Shown in pieces: positions 19,522 to 27,801 of a stretch of DNA of 64,000 nt (positions are counted from its first letter, which is position 1; every line of letters starts with the position of its first letter). Source of the stretch: Streptomyces sp. Root1304 (GTDB lineage Bacteria; Actinomycetota; Actinomycetes; Streptomycetales; Streptomycetaceae); NCBI RefSeq assembly GCF_001426405.1, contig NZ_LMEP01000022.1:208065-272064 (forward strand), given 5' to 3'. The notes beneath the pieces are model-generated. The model saw nothing but the letters and a program-made list of their open reading frames with translations, did not search any database and was not told the origin of the DNA. A program made the position numbers and the translations under genes.

Positions 19522-20627
19522 GTCGAGGCGGGCAGGGTCAGTTCGAAGCGGCAGCCTCCCGAGACGTTGCGCACGTCCGCCCGGCCCGCGTGGGCCTCGA
19601 CGATGCCCCGGACGATCGCCAGGCCGAGTCCCGCGCCCGAGGGAGGGGTACGGGCCTCGGTCCCCCGCCATCCCGTGTCGAACACGCGCGGCAGGTCGTC
19701 CTCGGGAATGCCGCCACAGGCGTCCGTCACCGACAGCACCACCGCGCCCGCCCGGTGCTCGGCGGCGACGGCGACCGTGCCGTCCGCCGGGGTGTGCCGG
19801 ATGGCGTTCACGAGGAGGTTGGAGAGCACCCGCGTCATCTCCTTGCCGTCCACCTCCACCGGGAGCGGTGCGATGTCCTCCCCCGCCAGGTGGACGCCGT
19901 GCTCGCGGGCGAGCGCGTCGGCACCGGCCAGCGCGTCGCCGACCAGGTCGTAGAGGGACATCCGGGTGGGGCTGAGCGCGAGTGCCCCCGCGTGGATGCG
20001 GGAGAGTTCGAAGAGGTCCCCGACCATCGTGTTCAGACGGTCGACCTCCGTCCGCATCTGGCGGTGGTAGCGGGCGGGATCGGCCGCCACGCCGTCCTCC
20101 AGCGCCTCCGACATCGCGCGCAGGCCCGCCAGCGGGGTGCGCAGGTCGTGCGAGATCCAGGCCACGAGTTCGCGCCGGGAGGTCTCCAGGGCCCGTTCGC
20201 GTTCACGCGAGGCGGCCAGCCGTTCGCTGGTCAGCGCCAGCTCACGGCTGAGGTCCGCGAACTCCGCGGGGGCGGGCACCAGCGGCGCCGTGAACGTCCC
20301 CTCCTCCCCGAAACCCCGGGCCGCGCCCACGAGTTCGCGGCAGCGCCGTACGACCTGGCGGCCGAGGAGCAGCGCGGTGGCCAGCGACACGGCGGCCGCC
20401 ATCGCGACGACCAGGGTGACCACGCCGAGGTCGTGGGAGGACAGGAACATCGCCCAGGCCACCGCGAGCGTCCCGGCGAGCATCGCCGTCACGGCCACGG
20501 CCGCGACGACGGCGAGCGACACGGCGAGGCTCCGGCGGCGCAGCAGCCGCAGGGCCACGGCGCCCAGCAGCCCGGCGGCGCCCGCGCCGAGGAGCGCGTA
20601 CAGGGCGATGAGGAGGAGGTCACCCAC
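19518..20627 (-). CDS. Two-component sensor histidine kinase
   Basis: The 369-residue membrane kinase has about three TM segments in the first 90 residues (5-27, 35-60, 68-88) and almost no extracytoplasmic sensor. A HAMP-like linker follows, then the dimerization helix with phospho-acceptor His160 (AWISHDLRTPLAGL). The HATPase domain has the N-box LSNLLVNAIRHT and the G-boxes DACGGIPEDDL and GAGLGLAIV. The small extracellular part suggests intramembrane sensing. The GTG start at 20627 overlaps the response-regulator gene by 8 bp, so both are co-translated. Regulated genes are unknown; the divergent glycosyltransferase operon is a candidate by position. Confidence 0.95.
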   Translation of the reverse strand: MGDLLLIALYALLGAGAAGLLGAVALRLLRRRSLAVSLAVVAAVAVTAMLAGTLAVAWAMFLSSHDLGVVTLVVAMAAAVSLATALLLGRQVVRRCRELVGAARGFGEEGTFTAPLVPAPAEFADLSRELALTSERLAASRERERALETSRRELVAWISHDLRTPLAGLRAMSEALEDGVAADPARYHRQMRTEVDRLNTMVGDLFELSRIHAGALALSPTRMSLYDLVGDALAGADALAREHGVHLAGEDIAPLPVEVDGKEMTRVLSNLLVNAIRHTPADGTVAVAAEHRAGAVVLSVTDACGGIPEDDLPRVFDTGWRGTEARTPPSGAGLGLAIVRGIVEAHAGRADVRNVSGGCRFELTLPAST

Positions 20628-21609
20628 GGTCGGCCTCCGGGTGGCGGGGGGTGGTGGGCTCGGATTCGGGTACGGGTACGGGTGTGGCGTCGCTCGTACG
20701 GGGGTCGGCCGGCCCGACGGCCTCGGCGCGGGCCGCAGCGGACACGTCCCCGCCCCCCGGGGCCGCGTCGAAGCGGTACCCCGCGCCCCAGACCGTCTGG
20801 ATGAGCCGGGGGCTCGCCGCGTCGTCCTCGATCTTTCCGCGCAGGCGGCGGACGTGGACGGTCACGGTCGACAGGTCGCCGAAGTCCCAGCCCCAGACCT
20901 CGCGCATCAGCCGCTCCCGGCCGCAGACCTGTCCCGGGTGGCGCAGGAAGTAGGCGAGCAGGTCGAACTCCCTCAGGGTGAGAGCGAGTTCCGTGCCGTT
21001 CTTGGTGACCCGCCGGGCCCTCGGGTCCAGGGACAGACCCGCCGCCGTGAGGTGCGGGCCGCCGGCCGGGGCAGGGGCGCTCGCCCTGCGCAGGACCGAA
21101 CGCACCCGGAGGACCAGCTCCCGGGGGCTGAACGGCTTGGTCACGTAGTCGTCCGCGCCGACCTCCAGGCCCAGGATGCGGTCGTCCTCGTCGCCGCGCG
21201 CCGTGAGCATGATGACCGGGACGGGGCGGCCGCCGTCCTCCCGTGCGCGCAGCCGCCGGCAGACCTCCAGACCGTCCATGCCGGGCAGCATCAGGTCCAG
21301 GACCACGAGGTCGGGCCGCGCGTCCTCGGCGGCGCGCAAGGCGGCCGGGCCGTCGGCCGCGAGCCGTACGACGAACCCGGCGCGGCCCAGGTACCCCGCC
21401 ACGACCTCCGAGACGGTCGGATCGTCGTCGACGACCAGCACCCGAGCCGGGGCGTCGGTCACGGCGGCGTCGAGGGGTGCGGCTGCTCCCGCCGTCTCGT
21501 GGGCACCCTCCGCGACCACCGCTGTCACCGTCCCGTCGCTCGCGACGGCGCCGGTCGCGCCCACCGGGTCGTGCCCCCGCCGCCCGCTCTCCACATCACT
21601 CACTGCCAT
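20620..21609 (-). CDS. OmpR/PhoB-type response regulator, extended termini
   Basis: The 329-residue protein has a receiver domain at about 57-175 (VLVVDDDPTVSE, phospho-acceptor Asp105 in VVLDLMLPGMDG, KPFSPRELVLRV). The winged helix at about 190-285 includes LTLREFDLLAYFLRHPGQV and TVTVHVRRLRGKIE. Typical OmpR proteins are 220-240 aa. Here there is a 55-residue N-terminal Ala/Val-rich extension and a 40-residue acidic, Pro/Thr-rich tail. An internal GTG just before VTDAPARVLVVDD could be the true start. It overlaps its kinase gene by 8 bp and is divergent from the glycosyltransferase operon, with about 125 bp between starts. Confidence 0.93.
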   Translation of the reverse strand: MAVSDVESGRRGHDPVGATGAVASDGTVTAVVAEGAHETAGAAAPLDAAVTDAPARVLVVDDDPTVSEVVAGYLGRAGFVVRLAADGPAALRAAEDARPDLVVLDLMLPGMDGLEVCRRLRAREDGGRPVPVIMLTARGDEDDRILGLEVGADDYVTKPFSPRELVLRVRSVLRRASAPAPAGGPHLTAAGLSLDPRARRVTKNGTELALTLREFDLLAYFLRHPGQVCGRERLMREVWGWDFGDLSTVTVHVRRLRGKIEDDAASPRLIQTVWGAGYRFDAAPGGGDVSAAARAEAVGPADPRTSDATPVPVPESEPTTPRHPEADRG

Positions 21610-21733
21610 GGCCCCAGCGTGTCACCCGTCCGGGCCCACCTGCCGCGGACTCTGCCACCCGCCCGGTGGGCGTCCGCGTTTCGTAAGGTCTCGGATCCCC
21701 TTTTCCCGGTTCCGGATTCCTACGGTGTGGAGG

Positions 21734-22450
21734 GTGACTTCTTCTGCTTGCGCACCGCCCCGCGCGGACCTCGTACTGCCGTGCCTCGACGAGGCCGAGG
21801 CACTCCCCTGGGTGCTGGCGCGGGTGCCCGCCGGGTGGCGCGCCATCGTCGTCGACAACGGCTCGACCGACGGCTCCGCCGAGATCGCCCGCGCTCTCGG
21901 TGCGACGGTCGTCCACGAGAGCCGGCGTGGTTTCGGCGCGGCCTGCCACGCCGGGCTGCTCGCGGCCCGCGCCGACCTGGTCTGCTTCTGCGACTGCGAC
22001 GCCTCCATGGACCCCGGGCTGCTCGCCCCGATGGCCGCGCGCGTCGAGGCCGGCGAGGCCGATCTGCTCCTCGGCCGCCGCCGCCCGCAGGGACGGGGCG
22101 CGTGGCCGGCGCACGCCCGCGCCGGGAACATCGCCCTCGCGCACCTGCTGCGCCGCCGCACCGGCCTACGGCTCCACGACCTCGGCCCGATGCGGGTGGC
22201 CCGGCGCGAGGCCCTGCTCGGCCTCGGTCTGACGGACCGGCGCAGCGGCTACCCGCTCCAGATGGTCGTCCGGGCCTCGGACGCGGGCTGGCGGGTCGCC
22301 GAGACGGACGTGCCGTATCTGCCGCGCACGGGGAAGTCCAAGGTCACCGGCACGTGGCGGGGCACCTGGCACGCCGTGCGGGACATGCGCCGGGTGCTCG
22401 CCGAACCGCCGGCCGCGCAGTCCCTCACCGTCGGGGAGGTCTCCGTATGA
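21734..22450 (+). CDS. Family 2 glycosyltransferase
   Basis: The protein is about 238 residues with a GT-A fold. The nucleotide-sugar site reads LVLPCLDEAEALPWVL, VVDNGSTDGSAEIA and a DxD-type CFCDCDASMDPG. The family acceptor region follows as LHDLGPMRVARREALL and RSGYPLQMVVRASDAGWRVAE. There is no TM segment, so it is cytoplasmic. A GTG at 21734, with GGAGG directly before it, and another at 21725 are both possible starts; the transcript may be leaderless. It overlaps the next gene by ATGA. Homologues sit beside TIGR04282-type transferases, a pairing NCBI has named arsenosugar-type glycosyltransferases, so the acceptor may be unusual. Confidence 0.87.
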   Translation: MTSSACAPPRADLVLPCLDEAEALPWVLARVPAGWRAIVVDNGSTDGSAEIARALGATVVHESRRGFGAACHAGLLAARADLVCFCDCDASMDPGLLAPMAARVEAGEADLLLGRRRPQGRGAWPAHARAGNIALAHLLRRRTGLRLHDLGPMRVARREALLGLGLTDRRSGYPLQMVVRASDAGWRVAETDVPYLPRTGKSKVTGTWRGTWHAVRDMRRVLAEPPAAQSLTVGEVSV

Positions 22451-23121
22451 GCACCGTCCGCAGGAGTGCCTCCCCCGTGGGCTCCCCGCGCGCCTTCCCC
22501 GCGAGCACGCTCCTCGTCATCGCCAAGGCGCCCGTCGCCGGGCGGGTCAAGACGCGTCTCACCCCGCACTTCGCACCGAAGCAGGCCGCCGAGCTGGCGC
22601 GCGCGGCTCTGGAGGACACCCTCGCGGCCGTGCTCGCCACCCCGGCCGGACGCCGGGTGCTCGTTCTCGACGGACGGCCCGGGCCATGGGTGCCCGAGGG
22701 CATCGAGGTCGTACCGCAGTGCGCGGGTGCCCTCGACGTCCGGCTCGCCGCAGCCTTCGCGCACGCCGAGGGACCGGCCCTGCTCATCGGCATGGACACG
22801 CCGCAGGTCACCCCCGGTCTCCTCGCCCAGGGGCTCGACTTCGGCGGGACCGACGCCTGGTTCGGCCCCGCCGACGACGGCGGGTTCTGGGCGCTCGGAC
22901 TGGCCGAACCCGACCCGGCGCTGCTCCTCGGCGTCCCCATGTCCGTGGGCCATACCGGGAGGGAGCAGCGCCGGCGGCTCACCGCGTCGGGGCGCCTCGT
23001 ACGGGACCTGCCCGAGCTGTGCGACGTGGACGAGCCGGCCGACGCGGCGCGGGTCGCCGCCGCCTCGCCGGGCACCCGCTTCGCCGCCCTGTACGACGAC
23101 ATGTGCGCGGTGGCTAGGTGA
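22447..23121 (+). CDS. TIGR04282-type glycosyltransferase (DUF2064)
   Basis: The 224-residue protein has the diagnostic start LLVIAKAPVAGRVKTRLTPH, a nucleotidyltransferase-like phosphate loop. ALLIGMDTPQVTPGLL and DAWFGPADDGGFWALGL follow, and a late ELCDVDEPADAAR. It is a GT-A-like nucleotidyl- or glycosyl-transferase of the group associated with rSAM/selenodomain and arsenosugar pathways in other bacteria. No radical-SAM gene is present here. The ATG at 22447 overlaps the upstream stop (ATGA) and its own stop overlaps the methyltransferase GTG, so the three products are made together. The substrate is not determinable from sequence. Confidence 0.88.
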   Translation: MSTVRRSASPVGSPRAFPASTLLVIAKAPVAGRVKTRLTPHFAPKQAAELARAALEDTLAAVLATPAGRRVLVLDGRPGPWVPEGIEVVPQCAGALDVRLAAAFAHAEGPALLIGMDTPQVTPGLLAQGLDFGGTDAWFGPADDGGFWALGLAEPDPALLLGVPMSVGHTGREQRRRLTASGRLVRDLPELCDVDEPADAARVAAASPGTRFAALYDDMCAVAR

Positions 23122-23774
23122 CCGCCCAGCTGGCCGAGCCCGCCGTCGCCTGGCGGGCCGATCCGTACACGGCGGCGCTCCGCACCGGCCGGGGGCCGCT
23201 CTATCTGCGGCGGGAGGACGGCTGGCTGCTGCCACTGGAGGTCGAGCGGTGGTGCGGCGAACCCGACGCGGCGGACGTCACCGTCCTGGACCGTTGCACG
23301 GGGCCGGTGCTGGACGTCGGCTGCGGACCGGGCCGGCTGGTCGCCGCGCTCGCCGCCCGGGGGCACCGGGCGCTGGGTGTGGACGTCACCCCCGAGGCGG
23401 TGGACCGTACGGTACGGGCCGGGGGCAGCGCCCTGTGCCGCTCGGTGTTCGACCCGCTGCCGCGTGAGGGCCGCTGGGGCACCGTGCTGCTCATCGACGG
23501 GAACATCGGCATCGGGGGCGACCCGGCCGCGCTCCTCCGCCGCGCGACGCGGCTCGCCGCGCCGGACGGCTCCCTGCTGGTGGAGGTGGCCCCGGAGGAT
23601 GTCGACGAACGCGTCGAGGTCCACGTGGACGACGGCCGGGGCGGCCGGGGCGCGCCCTTCCGCTGGGCGCGGCTCGGCACCCGGGCCCTGTGCGCCGGGG
23701 CCGCCGAGGCGGGCTGGACCCGTTCCCTGACCTGGCAGTCGGCGGGCCGCGCCTTCGTGGGCTTGCGGCGCTGA
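23118..23774 (+). CDS. Class I SAM-dependent methyltransferase
   Basis: The 218-residue Rossmann-fold methyltransferase has motif I VLDVGCGPGRLVAAL, the acidic ribose-binding loop ALGVDVTPEAVD and motif IV TVLLIDGNIGIGGD. The N-terminus is short (ADPYTAALRTGRGPLYLR), and the WQSAGRAFVGLRR end is conserved in this operon type. It begins with a GTG overlapping the preceding stop (GTGA). It is the third gene of the glycosyltransferase unit and is presumably a tailoring enzyme for its glycan or small product. It is followed by 167 bp of spacer and convergent genes. Confidence 0.9.
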   Translation: MTAQLAEPAVAWRADPYTAALRTGRGPLYLRREDGWLLPLEVERWCGEPDAADVTVLDRCTGPVLDVGCGPGRLVAALAARGHRALGVDVTPEAVDRTVRAGGSALCRSVFDPLPREGRWGTVLLIDGNIGIGGDPAALLRRATRLAAPDGSLLVEVAPEDVDERVEVHVDDGRGGRGAPFRWARLGTRALCAGAAEAGWTRSLTWQSAGRAFVGLRR

Positions 23775-23941
23775 GGGACGGGCGGGGGGAGGGGGACTCT
23801 GCGGGTGAGCTGGCCGGGGCTGTTTGAGCGGGGCGGACTCAGCAGGGCTGTCCGAACGGGAAAGCGGCGGCCGAGCTGTCCCGCCCCACCGCCTCCCGGC
23901 GCCGCCGCCCACCCAACCGCCCGCCCGCAACTCACGCCCCC

Positions 23942-24400
23942 TCAAGGGCGTCGCCCAGCCACCCCCGGCCCCTTTCTCCCCCGCCCCGCGCCACCCGACC
24001 GCCTCGCCCACCTCGCGCCCGCACGTGCCCCCGCGTATCCGGTCGTCGTCACCGCGACCGCCGCCATCGCCAGCAGCCAGTTCCGGGAGTAGTCCAGCGG
24101 CAGCACCGTCGCGTTGGCCACGCCGTCGGGGCGGAGGAGGGCCGGCAGGGCGACCGCCGTCAGGGAACCGGCGACGATCAGCGCCGCGCGCGGGACGCCG
24201 CGCGGGGGCCTCCCTGCGAGGATCCCGGCGACGGCGCCGACCGCGAGCACCAGGGGTGCGAGCAGCCCGTCGTGCACGAGGACTCCCCCGGCGAGCCACA
24301 GCGCGGTCGACCAGGGCCGGGGCCCGTCCCACAGCAGTGCGCCGCCGAAGGTCATCAGGGCGATCCCGGCCGCCCCCACCCCGTATCGGACCGTCCTCAC
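23942..24400 (-). CDS. Small integral membrane protein, Mo-oxidoreductase partner (copy 1)
   Basis: The 152-residue protein has about four TM helices (GVGAAGIALMTFGGALLW, ALWLAGGVLVHDGLLAPLVL, a third at about 70-88, and NWLLAMAAVAVTTTGYAG). The Arg/Gly-rich tail is cytoplasmic by the positive-inside rule. The second helix carries HDGLLAPLVLAVG, matched by HDLVLLPLYAMTD in the copy-2 partner (28325-28846). The GTG start overlaps the oxidoreductase stop (GTGA). I know no function; a membrane anchor or quinone-side subunit for the molybdoenzyme is inferred from the repeated pairing. Confidence 0.75.
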   Translation of the reverse strand: MRTVRYGVGAAGIALMTFGGALLWDGPRPWSTALWLAGGVLVHDGLLAPLVLAVGAVAGILAGRPPRGVPRAALIVAGSLTAVALPALLRPDGVANATVLPLDYSRNWLLAMAAVAVTTTGYAGARAGARWARRSGGAGRGRKGPGVAGRRP

Positions 24401-25539
24401 ACGACCTCCAGTCGGCCGACCCACTTGGTCTGGAGCACGCCCGGCCGGTTCGGGGCGATGATCCGCGCCGGGTAGCCGTGGTCGGGGGAGAGCACCTCGC
24501 CGTCGAGGCGCAGCGCCAGCAGGGTGAGCGGGTCCCGGGCGTACCGGCGGCCCATCTCCATGACCCGGTACGCGCCGGCCGCTTCGAGCGACACCACCCG
24601 GCAGCGCGCGTTCGGGCCCGCTCCGGCCAGGTCCAGCAGGTCCCGCACCCGTACTCCGGTCCAGCGGGCCGACCGGCTCCAGCCCTCGACGCACGCGAGC
24701 GGCAGGGTCTCCTCGTGCTGCGGCAGGGCGCGCAGTTCCTCCAGGGTGAGGGTGTACGGGCGTGGTCCGGCGACGACGAGCCGCCAGTCGGCGAGCGTCT
24801 CCCCGGTGACGCGGGCCGCCTCGGCCGTGCGGTTCACGGGCAGCCCCCGGGGGCCGGGGGCGGGGCTGCGCGGGGCGAACAGGTTGAGGGGGCCGAGCGC
24901 GGTGACGGACTGGCCGACCGTGGTGAGCGTGACGGCGCCGACGCCCGCGGCGACGGCCGCGAGGAACCGGCGGCGGTCGGGTTCGTCTGCGGCGGGGAGG
25001 GCGAGGGTGCCGGGCGAGCGGCGGGTGAGGTGGTCGCGGATCCGCGGCCACTGGACGGCGATGTGGAGCAGGAGCGCGCCCAGCAGGAGCCAGGCGACGG
25101 CGTAGTGCGCGGGGACGAACGAGAACGGCCAGGGGTACCACTGGAAGGTGTTGAGGAGTCCGGTGGCCAGTTCGAAGATCCCGGCGGCGACGAGCACGGC
25201 GACCGAGAGGCGCTCGGCCGCGTGCCGGACGGACCGCACCGGCGGCCATGCGAACAGGCGGGGGTAGACCGCCCACAGCTTGGCCAGGAGCAGCGGGATC
25301 GCCGCCGTGCCGGAGGCCACGTGGAGGCCCTGGGTGAACCGGTAGCCCCAGGAGGGGCGGCTCGGCAGCCGGTCGACGAGCGGGCCGGGCGGGTGCTGGA
25401 GGCAGTGGCTCAGCACACCGGTCACGAAGCAGACGACGACGGCGAGTCCGAGCCACCGGCCCAGCGCGGTCGCGGTGCGGGCGTCGTGGAGCCGGGCCCT
25501 GAACGTGATCGGCGGGCCGTGGGGCGGGGTGGGGCGCAT
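24397..25539 (-). CDS. Membrane molybdopterin-dependent oxidoreductase (copy 1)
   Basis: The 380-residue fusion has an N-terminal region (1-165) of about four TM helices resembling a cytochrome-b561/DUF4405 module, with His73, His145 and His159 as possible haem ligands. RRRFLAAVAAG at 189-199 is a further hydrophobic crossing. The C-terminal half is a SUOX-fold molybdopterin domain: LPLACVEGWS, where Cys283 is the expected Mo ligand, then SPDHGYPARIIAPN and TKWVGRLEV. It should oxidise or reduce a substrate outside the membrane and pass electrons to quinone. The substrate is unknown. It is paralogous to the gene at 28843-30222. Confidence 0.88.
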   Translation of the reverse strand: MRPTPPHGPPITFRARLHDARTATALGRWLGLAVVVCFVTGVLSHCLQHPPGPLVDRLPSRPSWGYRFTQGLHVASGTAAIPLLLAKLWAVYPRLFAWPPVRSVRHAAERLSVAVLVAAGIFELATGLLNTFQWYPWPFSFVPAHYAVAWLLLGALLLHIAVQWPRIRDHLTRRSPGTLALPAADEPDRRRFLAAVAAGVGAVTLTTVGQSVTALGPLNLFAPRSPAPGPRGLPVNRTAEAARVTGETLADWRLVVAGPRPYTLTLEELRALPQHEETLPLACVEGWSRSARWTGVRVRDLLDLAGAGPNARCRVVSLEAAGAYRVMEMGRRYARDPLTLLALRLDGEVLSPDHGYPARIIAPNRPGVLQTKWVGRLEVV

Positions 25540-25652
25540 GAGCCCATCACACCCCCGGAAGCACCCGCGCGGGCGCGTGGAACACCTTACGGAATGCGGA
25601 CATGCGGCTCCGGGGTCCGCGGTTCGGGGCCCGCGACTGGAACGCTGCCGAG

Positions 25653-27182
25653 GTGAACCAGCGCACCGGCCGTACCGCCACGGTCCTCACCGCCGCCGTC
25701 CTCGCCGCCCTCACCACCGCCCTCGTCGTCACCGTCCGGTACGACGGTCATGTCACCGACCCTTCCGGGCTGTTCGGCCGGTACGCGGCCTGCTGGGCCC
25801 TGTTCGTAGTCGCGCTGCTCGGGCTGCGCAGGGTTCCGGCCGCGCACGTCGTGCCGCTGCTCGTGGCCGGTGCGGTCGCGGTGTCGGTGACCGGGCTCGT
25901 GGCGCCGCCCCGGACGAGCACGGACTCGTACCGGTACGCCTGGGACGGCCGCGTCCAGTCCGCCGGGATCTCCCCGTACGACCACGCCCCACGGGATCCG
26001 GAGCTGGGCGGGCTGCGCGACCCGTGGCTCTTCCCCACGGGGTCCGCGTGCTCCGGCCGGGACCTGGTCACGATCCCCGCCCCCGGCCCCGAACCCCACT
26101 GCACACGGATCAACCGGCCTTCGGTGCACACGATCTACCCGCCCGTCGCCGAGGTGTACTTCGTGGCCGTCGACGGGCTGTCCCCGGACGGAGCCCGGCA
26201 CAAGCCGCTCCAGATCGCCGCCGGGCTGGTCGCGCTCGCCACGACCTGGGCGCTGCTGCTGATCCTGCGCCGCCGGGGCACGGACCCACGACGGGCCGCG
26301 GCCTGGGCGTGGTGTCCGCTGGTCCCGATCGAGGCCGTGAACAACGCGCACGTGGACGTCCTCGGCGCGCTCCTCGCCGTGCTCGGCCTCGGCCTCGTGG
26401 CCGCCGCCCGCACGACCGGCCGCACGACCGGCCGCACGACTGGCCGTCGAGCGGCCGGGGAGGTGAGCCGTGAGAGAGGCCTGCCGCTCGGGGGTGGTGT
26501 GCCCGTCGGAGCGTCGCACGGCATCCGTCGGCTCGTCGCCGGAGGTCTCGTCCTCGGGGCCGCCGTCGCCGCCAAGCTCATGCCCGCCGTCGTGCTGCCC
26601 GGGGCGCTGTCCGGGGTGCGCCGGGCGCGCGACGCGGCGGCCGTCCTGGTGCCGGCCGCGGTCTTCACCGCTCTCGCGTACGTCCCCTACGTCCTCCTCT
26701 CGCACGACTCCGTCTTCGGCTACCTCGGCGGGTACGTGGACGAGGAGGGCTACGACGATCCCTCGGCCGGCTCCCGCTACGCGCTGCTGCGTCTCGTCCT
26801 GCCCGACAGCTGGGCGTTCCCGGTGCTGCTCGCCGTGATGGCCGCGGTGTCCCTCTCCGTGATGTGGCGCGGCGATCCGCGGCGCCCGTGGAGCGGGGCA
26901 CTCCTGGTCACGGGCTGGGCCTTCGTGCTCCTCACGCCCGGCTACTCCTGGTACGCGCTGCTCCTGGTGGCGCTGGTCGCGCTGGACGGGCGACGGGAGT
27001 GGCTGGGTGTCGCGCTCGCGGGCGAGGCGGTGTACGTCCTCGGGCCCGACCACGGCTACGGATCCGCGCTGAGCGCGACCGCGTACGGCATCGCCGCGCT
27101 CGTGGTGGTGCTGGGCCCGGCGGTCCGGTGGTGGCAGACCTCGGCTACCGGGTGGCGAGTTCAGCGTTCGCCCTCTCCGTGA
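25653..27182 (+). CDS. GT87-like polyprenol-dependent mannosyltransferase
   Basis: The polytopic protein (about 509 residues, 10 or more TMs) has the GT-C plan. The acidic first-loop motif region is RTSTDSYRYAWDGRVQ, followed by HTIYPPVAEVYFVA, VPIEAVNNAHVDVLG and the late TPGYSWYALLLVAL. Family members transfer mannose from polyprenyl phosphate to cell-envelope glycolipids. An internal TGRT repeat (12-bp units at 26409-26444) lies in the central loop. The start is either the GTG at 25653, right at the first TM, or the ATG at 25602, adding 17 residues. The 3' end overlaps the convergent MarR gene by 38 bp. Confidence 0.82.
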   Translation: MNQRTGRTATVLTAAVLAALTTALVVTVRYDGHVTDPSGLFGRYAACWALFVVALLGLRRVPAAHVVPLLVAGAVAVSVTGLVAPPRTSTDSYRYAWDGRVQSAGISPYDHAPRDPELGGLRDPWLFPTGSACSGRDLVTIPAPGPEPHCTRINRPSVHTIYPPVAEVYFVAVDGLSPDGARHKPLQIAAGLVALATTWALLLILRRRGTDPRRAAAWAWCPLVPIEAVNNAHVDVLGALLAVLGLGLVAAARTTGRTTGRTTGRRAAGEVSRERGLPLGGGVPVGASHGIRRLVAGGLVLGAAVAAKLMPAVVLPGALSGVRRARDAAAVLVPAAVFTALAYVPYVLLSHDSVFGYLGGYVDEEGYDDPSAGSRYALLRLVLPDSWAFPVLLAVMAAVSLSVMWRGDPRRPWSGALLVTGWAFVLLTPGYSWYALLLVALVALDGRREWLGVALAGEAVYVLGPDHGYGSALSATAYGIAALVVVLGPAVRWWQTSATGWRVQRSPSP

Positions 27183-27594
27183 CGTGGGCGAGGGCGCGGG
27201 CGGCGATCTCGCGGTCGGCGGCCGGAAGGCCGCCGTAGAGCCGCTCGGCCAGCGCGGCCACCTCGTCCGTGAACCCTCGGTGCAGCGCCTCCCCCTTCTC
27301 CGTGGGGGTGGTGCGGGCGGCGTCGATCAGCCCGGCTTCGGCGAGTGCGGCGAGCAGGGCGTGGACCTCCGGCCCGGTGATCTTGAGCGTCGAGGTCAGC
27401 CGGTCGACGGCACCGTCGCGGCCGAGCCCGTCGACGACGGCCTTGAGGGCGACGGACTGGGGGAAGGTCAGGCCGGAGCCGATGAGGATCCGGTCCCGGA
27501 CGGCGGCGACGGCGTGGTAGGCGATGCCGATCAGCTGGCCGTTGAGCAGGGGCGCGGGAGCGGTGGTGGTGGCGGAGGTGACGGTGACGGTCAT
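27145..27594 (-). CDS. MarR-like winged-helix regulator
   Basis: The 149-residue protein includes LLNGQLIGIAYHAVAAVRDR, a DNA-binding helix pair VDRLTSTLKITGPEVHALLAALAEAGL, a wing TTPTEKGEAL, and C-terminal dimer helices. This is the MarR-like plan, although the recognition helix is unusual and some homologues are called only hypothetical. The ATG at 27594 follows AAGGAGA at about 6 bp. A minus-strand promoter (27727-27756) with an operator-like palindrome inside its spacer precedes it. Repression by the divergent TetR protein is therefore likely. Confidence 0.8.
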   Translation of the reverse strand: MTVTVTSATTTAPAPLLNGQLIGIAYHAVAAVRDRILIGSGLTFPQSVALKAVVDGLGRDGAVDRLTSTLKITGPEVHALLAALAEAGLIDAARTTPTEKGEALHRGFTDEVAALAERLYGGLPAADREIAARALAHVTERANAELATR

Positions 27595-27698
27595 GGCGTG
27601 GATCTCCTTGGTTGCGGTGTGCGGTGTGCGATGCGGTGCGATGCGTCCGGTCCGGTCCGATGCGGTGCGGTGCTCTCGGGAAGCTCCGAACCAATAAG

Positions 27699-27778
27699 CG
27701 GAGATCTCTCCGGTTGACGTGTCGCCACCATAAACGGAGGGCTCTCCGATTTTCAAGGCGTAACCGGAGATCCCTCCG
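27699..27778. promoter_or_regulatory. Three inverted-repeat operators, TetR/MarR spacer
   Basis: Three 14-bp sites share the form CGGAGN-N2-NCTCCG: CGGAGATCTCTCCG (27699-27712), CGGAGGGCTCTCCG (27735-27748) and CGGAGATCCCTCCG (27765-27778). Centres are 36 and 30 bp apart. The TetR start is 23 bp after the last site. They are the best candidate TetR-family operators in the window. Confidence 0.8.
27727..27756 (-). promoter_or_regulatory. Promoter of the MarR-like gene
   Basis: The minus-strand -35 is TTGAAA (27756-27751) and the -10 is TATGGT (27732-27727), separated by 18 bp. The middle operator (27735-27748) fills the spacer, so repressor and RNA polymerase would compete. Confidence 0.6.
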
Positions 27779-27801
27779 CTACGTCCGTTACGCTGCTCCG
27801 C

